A stretch of DNA of 64,000 nucleotides from JAJPHF01 sp035293805 (GTDB lineage: Bacteria > Chloroflexota > UBA6077 > JAJPHF01), in the NCBI GenBank assembly GCA_035293805.1, contig DATGMD010000031.1:186001-250000 (forward strand). The letters run 5' to 3'. Positions within the stretch are counted from its first letter, which is position 1; every line of letters starts with the position of its first letter. Below the pieces are notes generated by a model. It ran no database searches. It was not told the DNA's origin and worked only from the letters and a program-made list of their open reading frames with translations. The position numbers were made by a program, and so were the translations under genes. Positions 1 to 7,539 of this stretch are shown here, piece by piece.

Positions 1-868
1 TCTCGCGCGCCACGCCGCGGTTCATGTGCGCTTGCGCGAGGTCGGGCTTGTAGCGGATCGCCTGGTCGAATTGCGCGATGGCCCGCTCCGGGTTCCCTTG
101 TTTAAAGATGGCCAGGCCGAGATTGTTGTAGATCTCGGCGGCGTTCGGCCGGTTGCGCAGCGCCTGAGCGAAATCGTCGATAGCCGCCTGATAGTCGCCC
201 AGGTCGCTGTAGGCGTTGCCGCGATTCATGTACGTATCGGCCAACACCGAGGCTACCGTTCCGCTCGGCGAGCCATCCCCGCCTGGCGGCGCGAGCTGGA
301 TGACCTGCGTAAAGTCCTCGACCGCGCCCTGGGGATCGCCCAGCGCTCGCCGCACGCGTCCACGGTTGTAGTACGCCTGGTCGAGCCCGGGGTTGAGGCG
401 AATCGCAGCGTTGAAGTCCTCCAGCGCCCCGGCCGTGTCGCCCTGGTCGGCCTTCACGACCCCCCGGCTGTTGTACGCTTGCGCGTTGTTCGGGTCCGCA
501 GCCAGCGCGGCGTTGAAGTCCTCCAGCGCGCCGGCGGGGTCGGTGCCCTGCTGCGCCAGGGCGACGCCGCGCTGCACGTACTGGTCGGCGGTGGGCTGGG
601 CGGGGCGGCTGATGAGCAGCACGGCCGCGGTGAGGCCGACAAATCCGAGTACGATCAGCAGCGCCGCGCGCGTCCGGCGGGATGAGCCAGGCGAGGCCGC
701 GCCCTCGTCCGACGTCTCGGGCGCGGCCGCCTCGTCGGCCGGAACCGTCTCGGCCGTTACCGCCGTAGGTGCGCCCTCGGGCGTCGCTACGCCTGCCCGC
801 CCGGGCGCCGCCGCGGGCGCGGGCGGAACAGGCGGTGGGCCGGCCGGCATGGGACTTGGATTCTCCAC
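1..868 (-). CDS. Membrane-anchored TPR-repeat protein (3' end outside window)
   Basis: The minus strand is open from a GTG at 868 to the window edge, giving 289 codons with the C-terminus missing. A GGGAG element lies 7 nt before the GTG; a later ATG at 850 is possible. Residues 1-66 are Pro/Ala-rich and acidic. One hydrophobic segment follows at about 67-87, then tetratricopeptide repeats from about 95 onward, with NRG and A-x-x-D-F/A-x-A-L signatures recurring every 34 residues. The layout suggests a single-pass protein with a scaffold-like TPR domain outside the membrane (inference). Partner proteins are unknown. The start faces away from the small peptide gene at 1092. Confidence 0.85.
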   Translation of the reverse strand, partial: MENPSPMPAGPPPVPPAPAAAPGRAGVATPEGAPTAVTAETVPADEAAAPETSDEGAASPGSSRRTRAALLIVLGFVGLTAAVLLISRPAQPTADQYVQRGVALAQQGTDPAGALEDFNAALAADPNNAQAYNSRGVVKADQGDTAGALEDFNAAIRLNPGLDQAYYNRGRVRRALGDPQGAVEDFTQVIQLAPPGGDGSPSGTVASVLADTYMNRGNAYSDLGDYQAAIDDFAQALRNRPNAAEIYNNLGLAIFKQGNPERAIAQFDQAIRYKPDLAQAHMNRGVARE

Positions 869-1091
869 TGGTTCGCTCCCGTCATCACCATAACTGAGGG
901 CCGCTACCAGGCACGACCGACGCCGCGCCCGGCGCTTGCGGCGGCGGCGCGGCGTCGTTAGCCCTAGCGCCCAAGGGTAGGGCTTGCTGCCCGTGCGCGT
1001 CAAGCGAGCGGCCTGGCCCGCGCTGGCTGCCCCGGCACGCAGTCTGCGCCGGGACGGGCAGCAGCTGTACGTATCAAGCGGGGAGGCGGAG

Positions 1092-1301
1092 ATGGCGTCA
1101 CAAGCGCTCATGGACGTGCTGGCGCGCGCTCGCGAGGATGGCCACTTCTACCAGCTGCTGCAGAGCGACCCAATGACCGCGCTGGCCGGCGACGCTCTCA
1201 CCCCGGATGAGCGGCGGGCCTTGCAGGACCGCGACCGCGGGGCGCTGGTCGCACTGGGCGTCCCGGCGGAGCTGGCCCACTGGTGGGGCATCCAGCACTG
1301 A
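1092..1301 (+). CDS. NHLP/Os1348-like small peptide, 69 aa
   Basis: A 69-residue protein starting at ATG 1092 behind a GGGGAGGCGG ribosome binding site. Residues about 10-45 follow the pattern F-x-x-L-x-x-x-P-x-x-A-L then L-T-x-x-E-x-x-A-L, typical of short Nif11/NHLP-clan leader-like proteins (Os1348 and Franean1_4349 types). The tail ends in GVPAELAHWWGIQH. In that clan the N-terminal part resembles nitrile-hydratase-alpha or Nif11 leader sequence and may precede a modified core, but many members have no known product. No LanM, YcaO, radical SAM or peptidase-transporter gene lies nearby. The next gene encodes a four-helix membrane protein. The family call comes from the motif only. Confidence 0.6.
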   Translation: MASQALMDVLARAREDGHFYQLLQSDPMTALAGDALTPDERRALQDRDRGALVALGVPAELAHWWGIQH

Positions 1302-1339
1302 GTGCGCGTCCCCCTGGCGAAGCCGCCACGCGGCCGGAG

Positions 1340-1345
1340 TACAAT
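1340..1345 (+). promoter_or_regulatory. Possible -10 box TACAAT for membrane protein gene
   Basis: TACAAT lies 45 nt before ATG 1391 in the short gap after the NHLP-like gene. No convincing -35 element is present, so this is a weak call. It would let the membrane protein gene be transcribed separately from the peptide gene. Confidence 0.3.
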
Positions 1346-1390
1346 GTCGGGGCAAGAGGTCCCACGAAACGGCTGGCGGTGCGTGGCGGC

Positions 1391-1870
1391 ATGAAGGCGA
1401 TCTCCTGGCAGGGGCTGACGCGGCGATCGCTGTACGCGGTGCCGGTGCTCGCGGTGAACGGCCTGTTCACGGACGGCACCGCTATCACCCTCTCCATTGC
1501 GCTCGGGCCGCCGTGGGCCTCGTTGCTGCACTGGCTCATCCTGGCGCCCTGGCTCTGCGTCGTGACCTGGGCGCTGCACCACCACATCCTGCCCGACGCG
1601 CTCGCCGCCTGGGTCGAGCGGCGCGAGGAGGCGCTCGGCCCGCGCTTGCAGCGCCTGGTGCGCTGGGGCAAGGGGCCGGCCGTCCTCACGCTCGGGGCCG
1701 TCTTTCCCCTGAGCGGCCTGCTCGGCATCCGCCTGTTTGGCGTCGCCGCCCCGCGCCGCTACCTGCTGGCGGCCGGCGTGGCCGCGGCCTACTGTGTGGT
1801 GACGACAGGGCTCATCTACAGCGGCGGCTGGCTGTTACTGCAGCGGCTCATCGCCCAATTCCACCCATGA
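1391..1870 (+). CDS. Four-helix integral membrane protein, unknown function
   Basis: A 159-residue protein with hydrophobic stretches at about 14-36, 42-62, 95-118 and 122-142, separated by an Arg/Glu-rich loop at about 73-93. A histidine triplet sits at about 63-65, after helix 2. I do not recognise a family. It lies 89 bp after the NHLP-like peptide gene, so a role in export or protection is conceivable but unsupported. ATG 1391 was chosen because the N-terminal extension available from 1283 is low-complexity and precedes the possible -10 box. The 3' end overlaps the convergent gene at 1848 by 23 nt. Confidence 0.6.
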   Translation: MKAISWQGLTRRSLYAVPVLAVNGLFTDGTAITLSIALGPPWASLLHWLILAPWLCVVTWALHHHILPDALAAWVERREEALGPRLQRLVRWGKGPAVLTLGAVFPLSGLLGIRLFGVAAPRRYLLAAGVAAAYCVVTTGLIYSGGWLLLQRLIAQFHP

Positions 1871-2630
1871 GCGCCGGCCCAATCGCCGGCGGGCCGAAGG
1901 CGCTGGGCGGGGGCATCGTGAGCGTCGCCGAGTCCGTCCGGGCCAGGATGGCGCCGTCGGCGTCCTGTGCCTCGATCGCGAACCGCAGGCTGCTGCCCGG
2001 GGCGATGCCCGACAGGCGAAGCCCCGTGGCGGTGACCGGCTGCTGGCGGGCATCCGCCACTAGCGGCTGGCCCGGCCGCCCCACCAGCAGCGCATAGCGC
2101 GCGGCCCCCGGCACCTCGTGCCAGGTGAGGTCGACCACGCCGGCGGCCGGCACGTCGAGCCCCAGCGAGGTGCCCGGGGCGCCGGCGAGCGATACCTGGC
2201 TCACCGCCGACTGCGCGACGTTCTGGCCGTTGCCGTCCACCGCCCGAACGATCAGCGCGAACGTGCCCTCGGCGGGCAGGTCGTGCAGCGTGGCCGTCAC
2301 GTCGTGTACGCCGCCCGCCACCACCACCCAGGTGCCGGGCGCCACGCGCTCCAGCGGGTGGGCGTCGTCGCCCGCCGGCCGCTCTGGTACGTCGGCCCTG
2401 GTGGGATCGACCACGACGGTCTGGGCAGCGTAGACGTCGTAGCTGGCCGCGCCCGGCTGCGCGCTCCAGCTGACCGTCGCGCTGGCGTTGCCGACGGCGG
2501 CGACGGTTAACGGGAAGGCGGTGCCCTGCGCCACGGCGGCCGAGGCGGCCGGCCCGGCGGCCCAGGCGGCCGCGACGACGAGCAGCAGGGGCAGGGTGAG
2601 TCGCGCTAGTAGTGCCCAAGTTACCAGCAT
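1848..2630 (-). CDS. Secreted protein with two fibronectin-III-like domains
   Basis: ATG 2630 has a strong GGAGGAG site immediately upstream; the longer reading from 2705 has none. The 260-residue product begins with a hydrophobic signal sequence (about 5-30, ending near AVA-QG). Two beta-sandwich-like modules follow. Each has the W-x-x-x-P-G-A-x-x-Y pattern usual in fibronectin type III repeats: SWSAQPGAASYDVY in the first, TWHEVPGAARYALL in the second. Such modules usually mediate binding at the cell surface; no catalytic motif is visible. It is probably transcribed alone, since the upstream side faces the promoter of the gene at 2933. Confidence 0.65.
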   Translation of the reverse strand: MLVTWALLARLTLPLLLVVAAAWAAGPAASAAVAQGTAFPLTVAAVGNASATVSWSAQPGAASYDVYAAQTVVVDPTRADVPERPAGDDAHPLERVAPGTWVVVAGGVHDVTATLHDLPAEGTFALIVRAVDGNGQNVAQSAVSQVSLAGAPGTSLGLDVPAAGVVDLTWHEVPGAARYALLVGRPGQPLVADARQQPVTATGLRLSGIAPGSSLRFAIEAQDADGAILARTDSATLTMPPPSAFGPPAIGPALMGGIGR

Positions 2631-2768
2631 CTCTCCTCCACGGCGCTCTCGAGCTACTGCCTCCAGGGCGCTTCTGCCCGGGCGTGGGGACCTCCTAGCA
2701 CGCACCGGCTCGGCAGTAGCGGACCAGGCCGCGGACAGACTGGCCGGCGCGGCCGAGCGCGCGCCCTC

Positions 2769-2797
2769 TTGACAAATCTTAAAAGCTCTCTTACATT
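2769..2797 (+). promoter_or_regulatory. Sigma-70-type promoter TTGACA-17-TACATT
   Basis: A consensus -35 TTGACA at 2769-2774 is separated by 17 nt from TACATT at 2792-2797. It lies in an AT-rich island in otherwise GC-rich DNA. The expected start of transcription is near 2804, giving a leader of about 130 nt to the secreted protein at 2933. This is one of the best promoter matches in the window. Confidence 0.7.
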
Positions 2798-2805
2798 AGC
2801 ACCAT

Positions 2806-2825
2806 AGTTAAGCAACGGCTTAACT
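2806..2825 (+). promoter_or_regulatory. Perfect 8-bp palindrome just downstream of promoter (operator or leader hairpin)
   Basis: AGTTAAGC (2806-2813), spacer AACG, then GCTTAACT (2818-2825) form a perfect inverted repeat. It starts about 2 nt after the predicted transcription start of the promoter at 2769-2797. The position fits a repressor operator covering +1; a small 5' RNA hairpin is the alternative. No regulator gene is adjacent. Confidence 0.5.
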
Positions 2826-2932
2826 TGGGGCGCGGGGTGGCTGTCCGCCGCGGCCCGGTGGCCCGCCGCAGGTTCGGGCCTGTGCAGCCAGGTCGACACA
2901 GCCGTCGTGACGCGCGAGGCGAGGAGGGCACG

Positions 2933-3286
2933 ATGAAGTGGCGTTCGCTCGGAGTGGCAGTCGCGGTGATCGGCGCAGTAGGCATGCTAGGCGCACCCCA
3001 GGTCAAGGCGCAGGAGATGGACCAGTGCTATGACACGCGCTGGGGCAACATGGGGTGCGTGCGCATGGAGGAGTTCAACTTCTCCGACCCCACCATGGCG
3101 ATCAACTCGCGCTACCTCTTGCGCGGCGACCGGATCTACATCACCAACTCGGCAATGCAGATGACCAGCGTGCCCGAGGACGGCGCGGTGGCCCAGGCCG
3201 GCGGGAACCGCTCGACGTTCCGCGGCGACTACCCCGGCCAGAACGCGCGCGAGCTGTACTGCATCGTCTACGCGCGCGGCTGCTGA
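2933..3286 (+). CDS. Small secreted cysteine-containing protein, 117 aa
   Basis: ATG 2933 follows GAGGAGGGCACG. The first 22-23 residues form a signal peptide ending VKA-QE. The mature part is about 95 residues with four cysteines, two in CYDTRWGNMGC and two in the C-terminal CIVYARGC, so two disulfides are plausible. I do not recognise a family. The gene has its own strong promoter and palindrome upstream and a perfect stem-loop directly after the stop, so it appears to be a separately controlled single-gene unit. Location outside the membrane is inferred from the signal peptide; function is unknown. Confidence 0.7.
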   Translation: MKWRSLGVAVAVIGAVGMLGAPQVKAQEMDQCYDTRWGNMGCVRMEEFNFSDPTMAINSRYLLRGDRIYITNSAMQMTSVPEDGAVAQAGGNRSTFRGDYPGQNARELYCIVYARGC

Positions 3287-3304
3287 CCGGCCCCCCTTCC
3301 AAGG

Positions 3305-3346
3305 CGAACCGACGCCCGGGACCCACAGGTCCCGGGCGTCGGTTCG
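3305..3346 (+). terminator. Perfect 19-bp stem-loop, bidirectional terminator
   Basis: The 19-nt arms at 3305-3323 and 3328-3346 are exact inverse complements around the loop CACA. The stem lies 18 nt after the stop at 3286 and faces the 3' end of the convergent gene at 3399. It probably ends transcription from both sides. There is no long U-tract, only TCTT on the plus side. Confidence 0.75.
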
Positions 3347-3398
3347 TCTTGCCCGCCACGAGGAGCGGATGGCTCAGCGATGAGGGCCACGGCGGTCG

Positions 3399-4523
3399 TC
3401 AGCCGAACACCCCCTGGGCTTGGAGCTGGTCGACGAACTGGCTATCGAAGACCTGCGCATCGGTCACGTCGGCGGCCTGCGGGTCCTCCTCGGCCACCTG
3501 CTGGCGGATGCGGTCGATCCCCGCGGCCGGGATGACCGGGGGCCACGCCAGGTAGCGCCGGAAGAGGTCCCACATGCCTTCGAGTACCTCGGCGTCGTCG
3601 GTGCGCAGGTACTTCTGATACATGGCGATCGCCGCGTCCTTGTCGTCACGGAGCCGCTTCACGCCGAGCGCGTAGCCCTTCACGAGTGCCGCCGCGCGCT
3701 CCGGCCGCGCCTGCACGTCGGGCCGCATCATGGCGAGGCCGACGGAAGGGATCTCAGGCCCCTCCTCGGCCAGGTTGATCAGCTCCTTCAGCCCTGCCGC
3801 CTTGGCCTTGATCGTGTTGGGCGGCGAGATCGTGCCAGCGGCGACCTGCCCCGATTGCAGCGCCGCGAAGATGTTGGCCGTGGTGCCGAGCTGCACGAAG
3901 GTGATGTCGTCGTCCGCCAGGCCCCACTGCTGCAAGGCGAGGTGCGACGCGACGTCGGTCGAGGAGCCGACGCGGGTGATCCCCCATTCCTGGCCGGCGA
4001 GATCGGCCGGACGCTCGATGTCCGGGCGCGCGAACACCGAGAAGATCTGGCGGTTGGTCATCGCCGACACGAACACCACGTCGCTGCCGCTCGCCATGCC
4101 GCGCACGCCGACGAGCACGTCGAGCGCGCTCGCGTCGATGTCGTTTGCGATCAGCGCCGGCAGGACCTTCGAGCTGGAGGTGATATTGGACAGCTCCGGC
4201 TCGAGGCCGGCGTCCCGCCAGGTACCCACCTCGTCGGCCATCCAGATGCCCGACATCGCGCCGCTGACCGAGTTCCAGTTGATGCGCATCGGGCCGAGCG
4301 CGGCCGGCGTTGCGGACGCCGCGCCCGTCGGGTTCGGCGTCGGGCCGCTCGCACTCGCGCCGGCAGGCGCCGAGCCGGATCGACTGCACGCCGCGACGGC
4401 CGGCGCTAGCACCAGGCCCGAGCACAAGGCGAGAAAGCCGCGCCGGCTGAGCGGTCCCGCGAGAGGGGACCAGGCCATGCCAGGGCGGTCTCGAGACGGT
4501 AAACGGTCGCCGGCCTGGCTCAT
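3399..4523 (-). CDS. ABC-type substrate-binding lipoprotein, NMT1/SsuA-like, Tat-type signal
   Basis: A 374-residue protein. The N-terminus has a twin-arginine motif SRRGFLAL (Arg 27-28), a hydrophobic core and a lipobox ending at Cys46 (AVAAC). A Ser/Thr/Ala/Pro linker leads to a periplasmic-binding fold from about residue 77. Features of the NMT1/THI5 and SsuA type include the NWNSVSGAMSGIWMADEVG region, AL-D-V in the first lobe, W-G-I-T-R-V-G-S-S-T-D in the second lobe, and a helical C-terminal tail as in aliphatic-sulfonate, nitrate or pyrimidine-precursor binding proteins. No permease or ATPase gene is nearby. The start follows AAAGGAGCC. Its leader carries the palindrome TAAGAATGGTCTTA, also found at the glycosidase start. 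The ligand is unknown. Confidence 0.85.
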   Translation of the reverse strand: MSQAGDRLPSRDRPGMAWSPLAGPLSRRGFLALCSGLVLAPAVAACSRSGSAPAGASASGPTPNPTGAASATPAALGPMRINWNSVSGAMSGIWMADEVGTWRDAGLEPELSNITSSSKVLPALIANDIDASALDVLVGVRGMASGSDVVFVSAMTNRQIFSVFARPDIERPADLAGQEWGITRVGSSTDVASHLALQQWGLADDDITFVQLGTTANIFAALQSGQVAAGTISPPNTIKAKAAGLKELINLAEEGPEIPSVGLAMMRPDVQARPERAAALVKGYALGVKRLRDDKDAAIAMYQKYLRTDDAEVLEGMWDLFRRYLAWPPVIPAAGIDRIRQQVAEEDPQAADVTDAQVFDSQFVDQLQAQGVFG

Positions 4524-4562
4524 GTCCGCGGCTCCTTTCTGTACCCTTCGCCGGCAAAACCA

Positions 4563-4576
4563 TAAGAATGGTCTTA
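4563..4576 (+). promoter_or_regulatory. Palindromic operator candidate TAAGAATGGTCTTA, copy 1
   Basis: The arms TAAGA and TCTTA flank ATGG, 39 nt upstream of the start codon of the binding lipoprotein at 4523. It differs at one base of 14 from the copy at 6578-6591, which covers the start of the glycosidase gene. An AT-rich 14-mer recurring at the starts of two functionally compatible genes in GC-rich DNA suggests a shared regulator site (inference). Confidence 0.5.
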
Positions 4577-4742
4577 ATGGATTCTAGCACCCGCGAGGGC
4601 GGCCTTTCGGCCGGCCAGACCGCGTCGGGCGTGCGTGCGCCGGCCCGCTCCCGTCGCGACGGCCGAGCGGGCCGGCCTGCTTGCCGAGCGAGGGGCATGG
4701 GCGCTGGCGAATGCGGGGCCTCCGAGCGGGAAGAGCAGCGCT

Positions 4743-6596
4743 TTAGCGGGCGCAGGGGGCGGCGCCACGGCCAGCTGCGGCGGCCAGCAGGGCTGTGCGC
4801 CGCGGGTGGTAGATAGGCACCGGCCCTTGGTCCGGCGTGACGTCGAGCACCGTGCCGCCGCGCCAGCGGGCCAGTGTCGTCTCGTCGTTGACAGTGAACG
4901 CCTCGGTGCGCTCCATGAGGTCGTAGCGCAGGCTCACGCGGCTCCCCGCGGGCACCTCGTCCACCGCGACGTAGCCGCCCTCGCGGCGGACCTCCCGCTG
5001 GGCGTCGTCCACCCAAAGGGCGACGCTGTCGGGCGCCGCCCAGCTTGGCACCCGCAGGCGGAGGGCCGTGGCCGCGTGCGGCACTACGTCCAACCGGCCC
5101 GCGGTCGGCTCGTAGCTGGTCACGTCCGCCAGCGCGCCGCCGCGACTCAGCCCCAGGTGGACGTAGAGCGCGTCGCCGCGCCGCTCCAGCCCGTGCTCCC
5201 ACACCAGGCTCAGCGCCCGCGCGCCGGAGCCTGAGCAGCAGCCCTCGACGTACCGCCGGTCGTCCGGGCGCGCCAGGAGCCGGTAGGGGAGCGCGAAGCT
5301 CTCCCAGGCGCCAGTCAGCGCGGTCTGCACGTCGGACGGCACGCGCCCGCAGGCGTCCGCGCCCAGCACCGCCGCGGCCGAGGCAAACTGGTTCTGGAGG
5401 AGCTGGTTGCGCGCGTACCGCTCGACGTCGTCCCAGTACTCGGGGTATCCCTCCGTGGCGAGCGCGATCGCGAGATTCAGCATGTCGGCGAGGCTGCACG
5501 TCTCGCAGGTGTGGCGGGGCGGCGCGTTGTACCAGCGGGTGAAGTAAGCCGGCCCGAGCCCCAGCGGCCCGGGCACCCAGCCGAACTCGGACGAGTTGTC
5601 GCGCACCCAGCGGTAGAGCCGGTCTGCCCATGCGACGTAGGCGGCGTTGGCCGTCGCCACGCCGTAGCCCACGGCGGCGATAGCCATCCCCAGGTAGCCC
5701 GCGGCATGCGTCTCGCCAGCGAAGTGCCCGTCGTCGTCGACCAGGCCCGCGTGGTAGACGAAGTGCCGGAGCAGCCGCCCCGCCAGGTCCAGCGCGGGCC
5801 GGTAGCCGGCGACCGTGTAGAACTGCAGCAGCGGGAGCGCCGACTGGCTGGCGTACCCATAGCTGTCCAGGTGGTCGTAGGCCTCGTCCTTGCCGAGGCC
5901 GTAGTCGAGCCACCGCCCGCGGTAGGCGCGGCCGGGGAAGTAGCTGTAGTCCTCCCGATTCACGGCGATCTGCGCGAGGCCGTCGACCAGCCATTCCAGG
6001 CGGGCCTCGATCTCGGCGTCGCCGGTTGCGGCCAGCCAGGCCGTAAGGCCGAGGAGCGCCCGACTCTGCGAGAAGCTGTCGGCCACCGCCGTCGCGTCGT
6101 CGCCCTCGCCGTAGAAGAGGCCCAGGTCCCCCTGGCGCCCGAGGAAGTAGTTGCGCAGGTTTAGCTCGGCGTCGCTGGCCGCGCCGCCCACCATCCGGCG
6201 CAGTCGGATCAGCCCGTCGATCGTCCGCCCCGCCAGGTCCACGCCGTCCCAGTAGTCGTCGTGGACGAGCCGGGCGCTGTCGCCGCTAAGATCGAGCAAG
6301 AAGCGCGGGCGATAGCCGGCCGCGGGATCGAGGCGCGCGAGGAGGCCCTCCAGCGCGCGGCGGGTGGCGGCGCCGAAGGGCCCCAGCGGTCCCTCGGCCG
6401 GCGCGACCGCGCCGCCCGGCGGCGCCCCGGCCGGCGCGGCGTCGGCGGCGGACGGCGTCTGCGCGGCGACGGACAGCGGCGAGCGGAAGCCGCTCACTAG
6501 GGCCGCGCCGCCCAGGCCAAGCGCGCCGAGGAAGGCGCGCCGGCTCAGCCGCGGGCCGCGGCACCGAGAGTGGAAATTAAGGCCATTCTTAGGCAT
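4743..6596 (-). CDS. Tat-exported GH127-like glycosidase (beta-L-arabinofuranosidase type, DUF1680)
   Basis: A 617-residue protein starting at ATG 6596, chosen because a promoter at 6606-6635 would start the transcript almost at this codon. The N-terminus has the twin-arginine motif LSRRAFLGA (Arg 19-20) and a hydrophobic stretch to about residue 36. The centre is an alpha-helical repeat region as in (alpha/alpha)6-barrel glycosidases. C364-E365-T-C367 and C453-C454 match the Glu/Cys3 zinc site of GH127 beta-L-arabinofuranosidases (Glu and Cys as E-x-C, then a CC pair). A beta-rich C-terminal part follows. It would release arabinose or similar sugars outside the membrane. The substrate-binding protein gene lies 219 bp downstream and shares its palindrome. 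The exact substrate is uncertain. Confidence 0.7.
   Translation of the reverse strand: MPKNGLNFHSRCRGPRLSRRAFLGALGLGGAALVSGFRSPLSVAAQTPSAADAAPAGAPPGGAVAPAEGPLGPFGAATRRALEGLLARLDPAAGYRPRFLLDLSGDSARLVHDDYWDGVDLAGRTIDGLIRLRRMVGGAASDAELNLRNYFLGRQGDLGLFYGEGDDATAVADSFSQSRALLGLTAWLAATGDAEIEARLEWLVDGLAQIAVNREDYSYFPGRAYRGRWLDYGLGKDEAYDHLDSYGYASQSALPLLQFYTVAGYRPALDLAGRLLRHFVYHAGLVDDDGHFAGETHAAGYLGMAIAAVGYGVATANAAYVAWADRLYRWVRDNSSEFGWVPGPLGLGPAYFTRWYNAPPRHTCETCSLADMLNLAIALATEGYPEYWDDVERYARNQLLQNQFASAAAVLGADACGRVPSDVQTALTGAWESFALPYRLLARPDDRRYVEGCCSGSGARALSLVWEHGLERRGDALYVHLGLSRGGALADVTSYEPTAGRLDVVPHAATALRLRVPSWAAPDSVALWVDDAQREVRREGGYVAVDEVPAGSRVSLRYDLMERTEAFTVNDETTLARWRGGTVLDVTPDQGPVPIYHPRRTALLAAAAGRGAAPCAR
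6578..6591 (-). promoter_or_regulatory. Palindromic operator candidate TAAGAATGGCCTTA, copy 2
   Basis: Read on the minus strand, TAAG and CTTA flank AATGGC, covering codons 2-6 of the glycosidase gene just inside its transcription start. It matches copy 1 at 4563-4576 in 13 of 14 positions. A repressor bound here would block the glycosidase promoter. Because the copy lies in coding sequence, part of the match could come from the encoded residues, so protein binding is unproven. Confidence 0.45.
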
Positions 6597-6605
6597 GGGC
6601 GGGAG

Positions 6606-6635
6606 AGTATAGCGGCCCGACGTTATGGTGCTCAA
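6606..6635 (-). promoter_or_regulatory. Promoter TTGAGC-18-TATACT, likely leaderless transcript
   Basis: On the minus strand TTGAGC (6635-6630) is followed after 18 nt by TATACT (6611-6606). Only 9 nt separate the -10 box from ATG 6596, so the RNA would begin at or within 2-3 nt of the start codon. No Shine-Dalgarno sequence precedes that ATG, which agrees with leaderless translation. Confidence 0.6.
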
Positions 6636-6665
6636 CCGAATAGCGCCCGGCGCGCTCCGTGAGCC

Positions 6666-7382
6666 CTAAGCCGGCTCCTCGACCAGGCTGCTGTAGTAGG
6701 CCCAGCGCCCCTCGGGCGGCTGCATGTCGGCCCGCAGCAGCGCCAGCTCGTCGGGCGGGATGACTCGCGGCGTGCCGAGCGCGTGCGCGATGTAGTTGGC
6801 CTGGGCGAGGCGCTCCAGCATGATGGCGGCTACCGTGGCCTCCTCGATGCGCGGGCCTGTGGTCACGATGCCGTGGCCCTGGAGGTGCATCAGGCGATGC
6901 TGGCCGAGCGCCTGCGCCATCTCCCGGCCCCGCTCCGGCGTGGTAATGAGCTTCGCGCTGGGGTAGACCGCGATGCCGTCCGCCACCAGCGTCGCTTCGA
7001 GGTGCAGGATCGGCAGGATCTCGCGGCCGGCGACGCCGAAGCACGTGGCCATCAACTGGTGCGTGTGGACGATGGCCCCGACGTCGGGCCGGGCGCGGTA
7101 AACCTCCAGGTGCAGGCTCAGCTCGCTGGGGGGCGGATCGTCGCCGACGTACACGTGGCCGTCGAGGTCGACGATCAGCATGTTCTCGGCGGTCATCGCG
7201 CCGTGGCCCTTGATGCGCGTGCTGAACTTCGGCTTGACAACGACGTAGCTCGTGTTGCCGATCCGGGCGCTCGGGTGGCCCAGGTAGTCGGCCAGGCCCT
7301 GCTGGGCCAGAATGCGGCAGCTCAGCGCCACGCGACGGCGTAGCTCGCGCACCTCGGGGGAGGCGAAGTCCGGTCGGTCCAC
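6666..7382 (-). CDS. Class II aldolase/adducin family protein
   Basis: A 238-residue protein from GTG 7382, preceded by GAGGAG with 5-nt spacing. Family marks: GHPSARIGN near the N-terminus, the P-S-E-L-S-L-H-L catalytic region with its glutamate, HTH (metal-binding histidines) about 20 residues later, and a third metal region LQGHGIVTTG. Members such as L-fuculose- or L-ribulose-5-phosphate aldolases and epimerases use a zinc ion to cleave or epimerise sugar phosphates, and some act on other aldols. The substrate cannot be assigned. It lies 69 bp beyond the glycosidase start on the same strand and could serve the same sugar route; this is an inference from position only. Confidence 0.85.
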   Translation of the reverse strand: MDRPDFASPEVRELRRRVALSCRILAQQGLADYLGHPSARIGNTSYVVVKPKFSTRIKGHGAMTAENMLIVDLDGHVYVGDDPPPSELSLHLEVYRARPDVGAIVHTHQLMATCFGVAGREILPILHLEATLVADGIAVYPSAKLITTPERGREMAQALGQHRLMHLQGHGIVTTGPRIEEATVAAIMLERLAQANYIAHALGTPRVIPPDELALLRADMQPPEGRWAYYSSLVEEPA

Positions 7383-7539
7383 AGGCGCTCCTCGTACAGT
7401 GGGGGGGTGGCGAGGTCGGTTTATGTTACCACCGGCGCCCGCGGTCGCGCCGCCGAGCGCGCCGACCGCGAGCGGGCGCTCACCCGCATGGCCCGCGCCT
7501 GGCATACTACGCGGGGGAGTTGCGCGGGGAGAAGAGCGG

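Noticed and set aside
3754..5994. A 746-codon minus-strand frame across the binding protein and glycosidase genes
   Set aside because: Out of frame with two clear genes, with Arg-rich composition and no domain.
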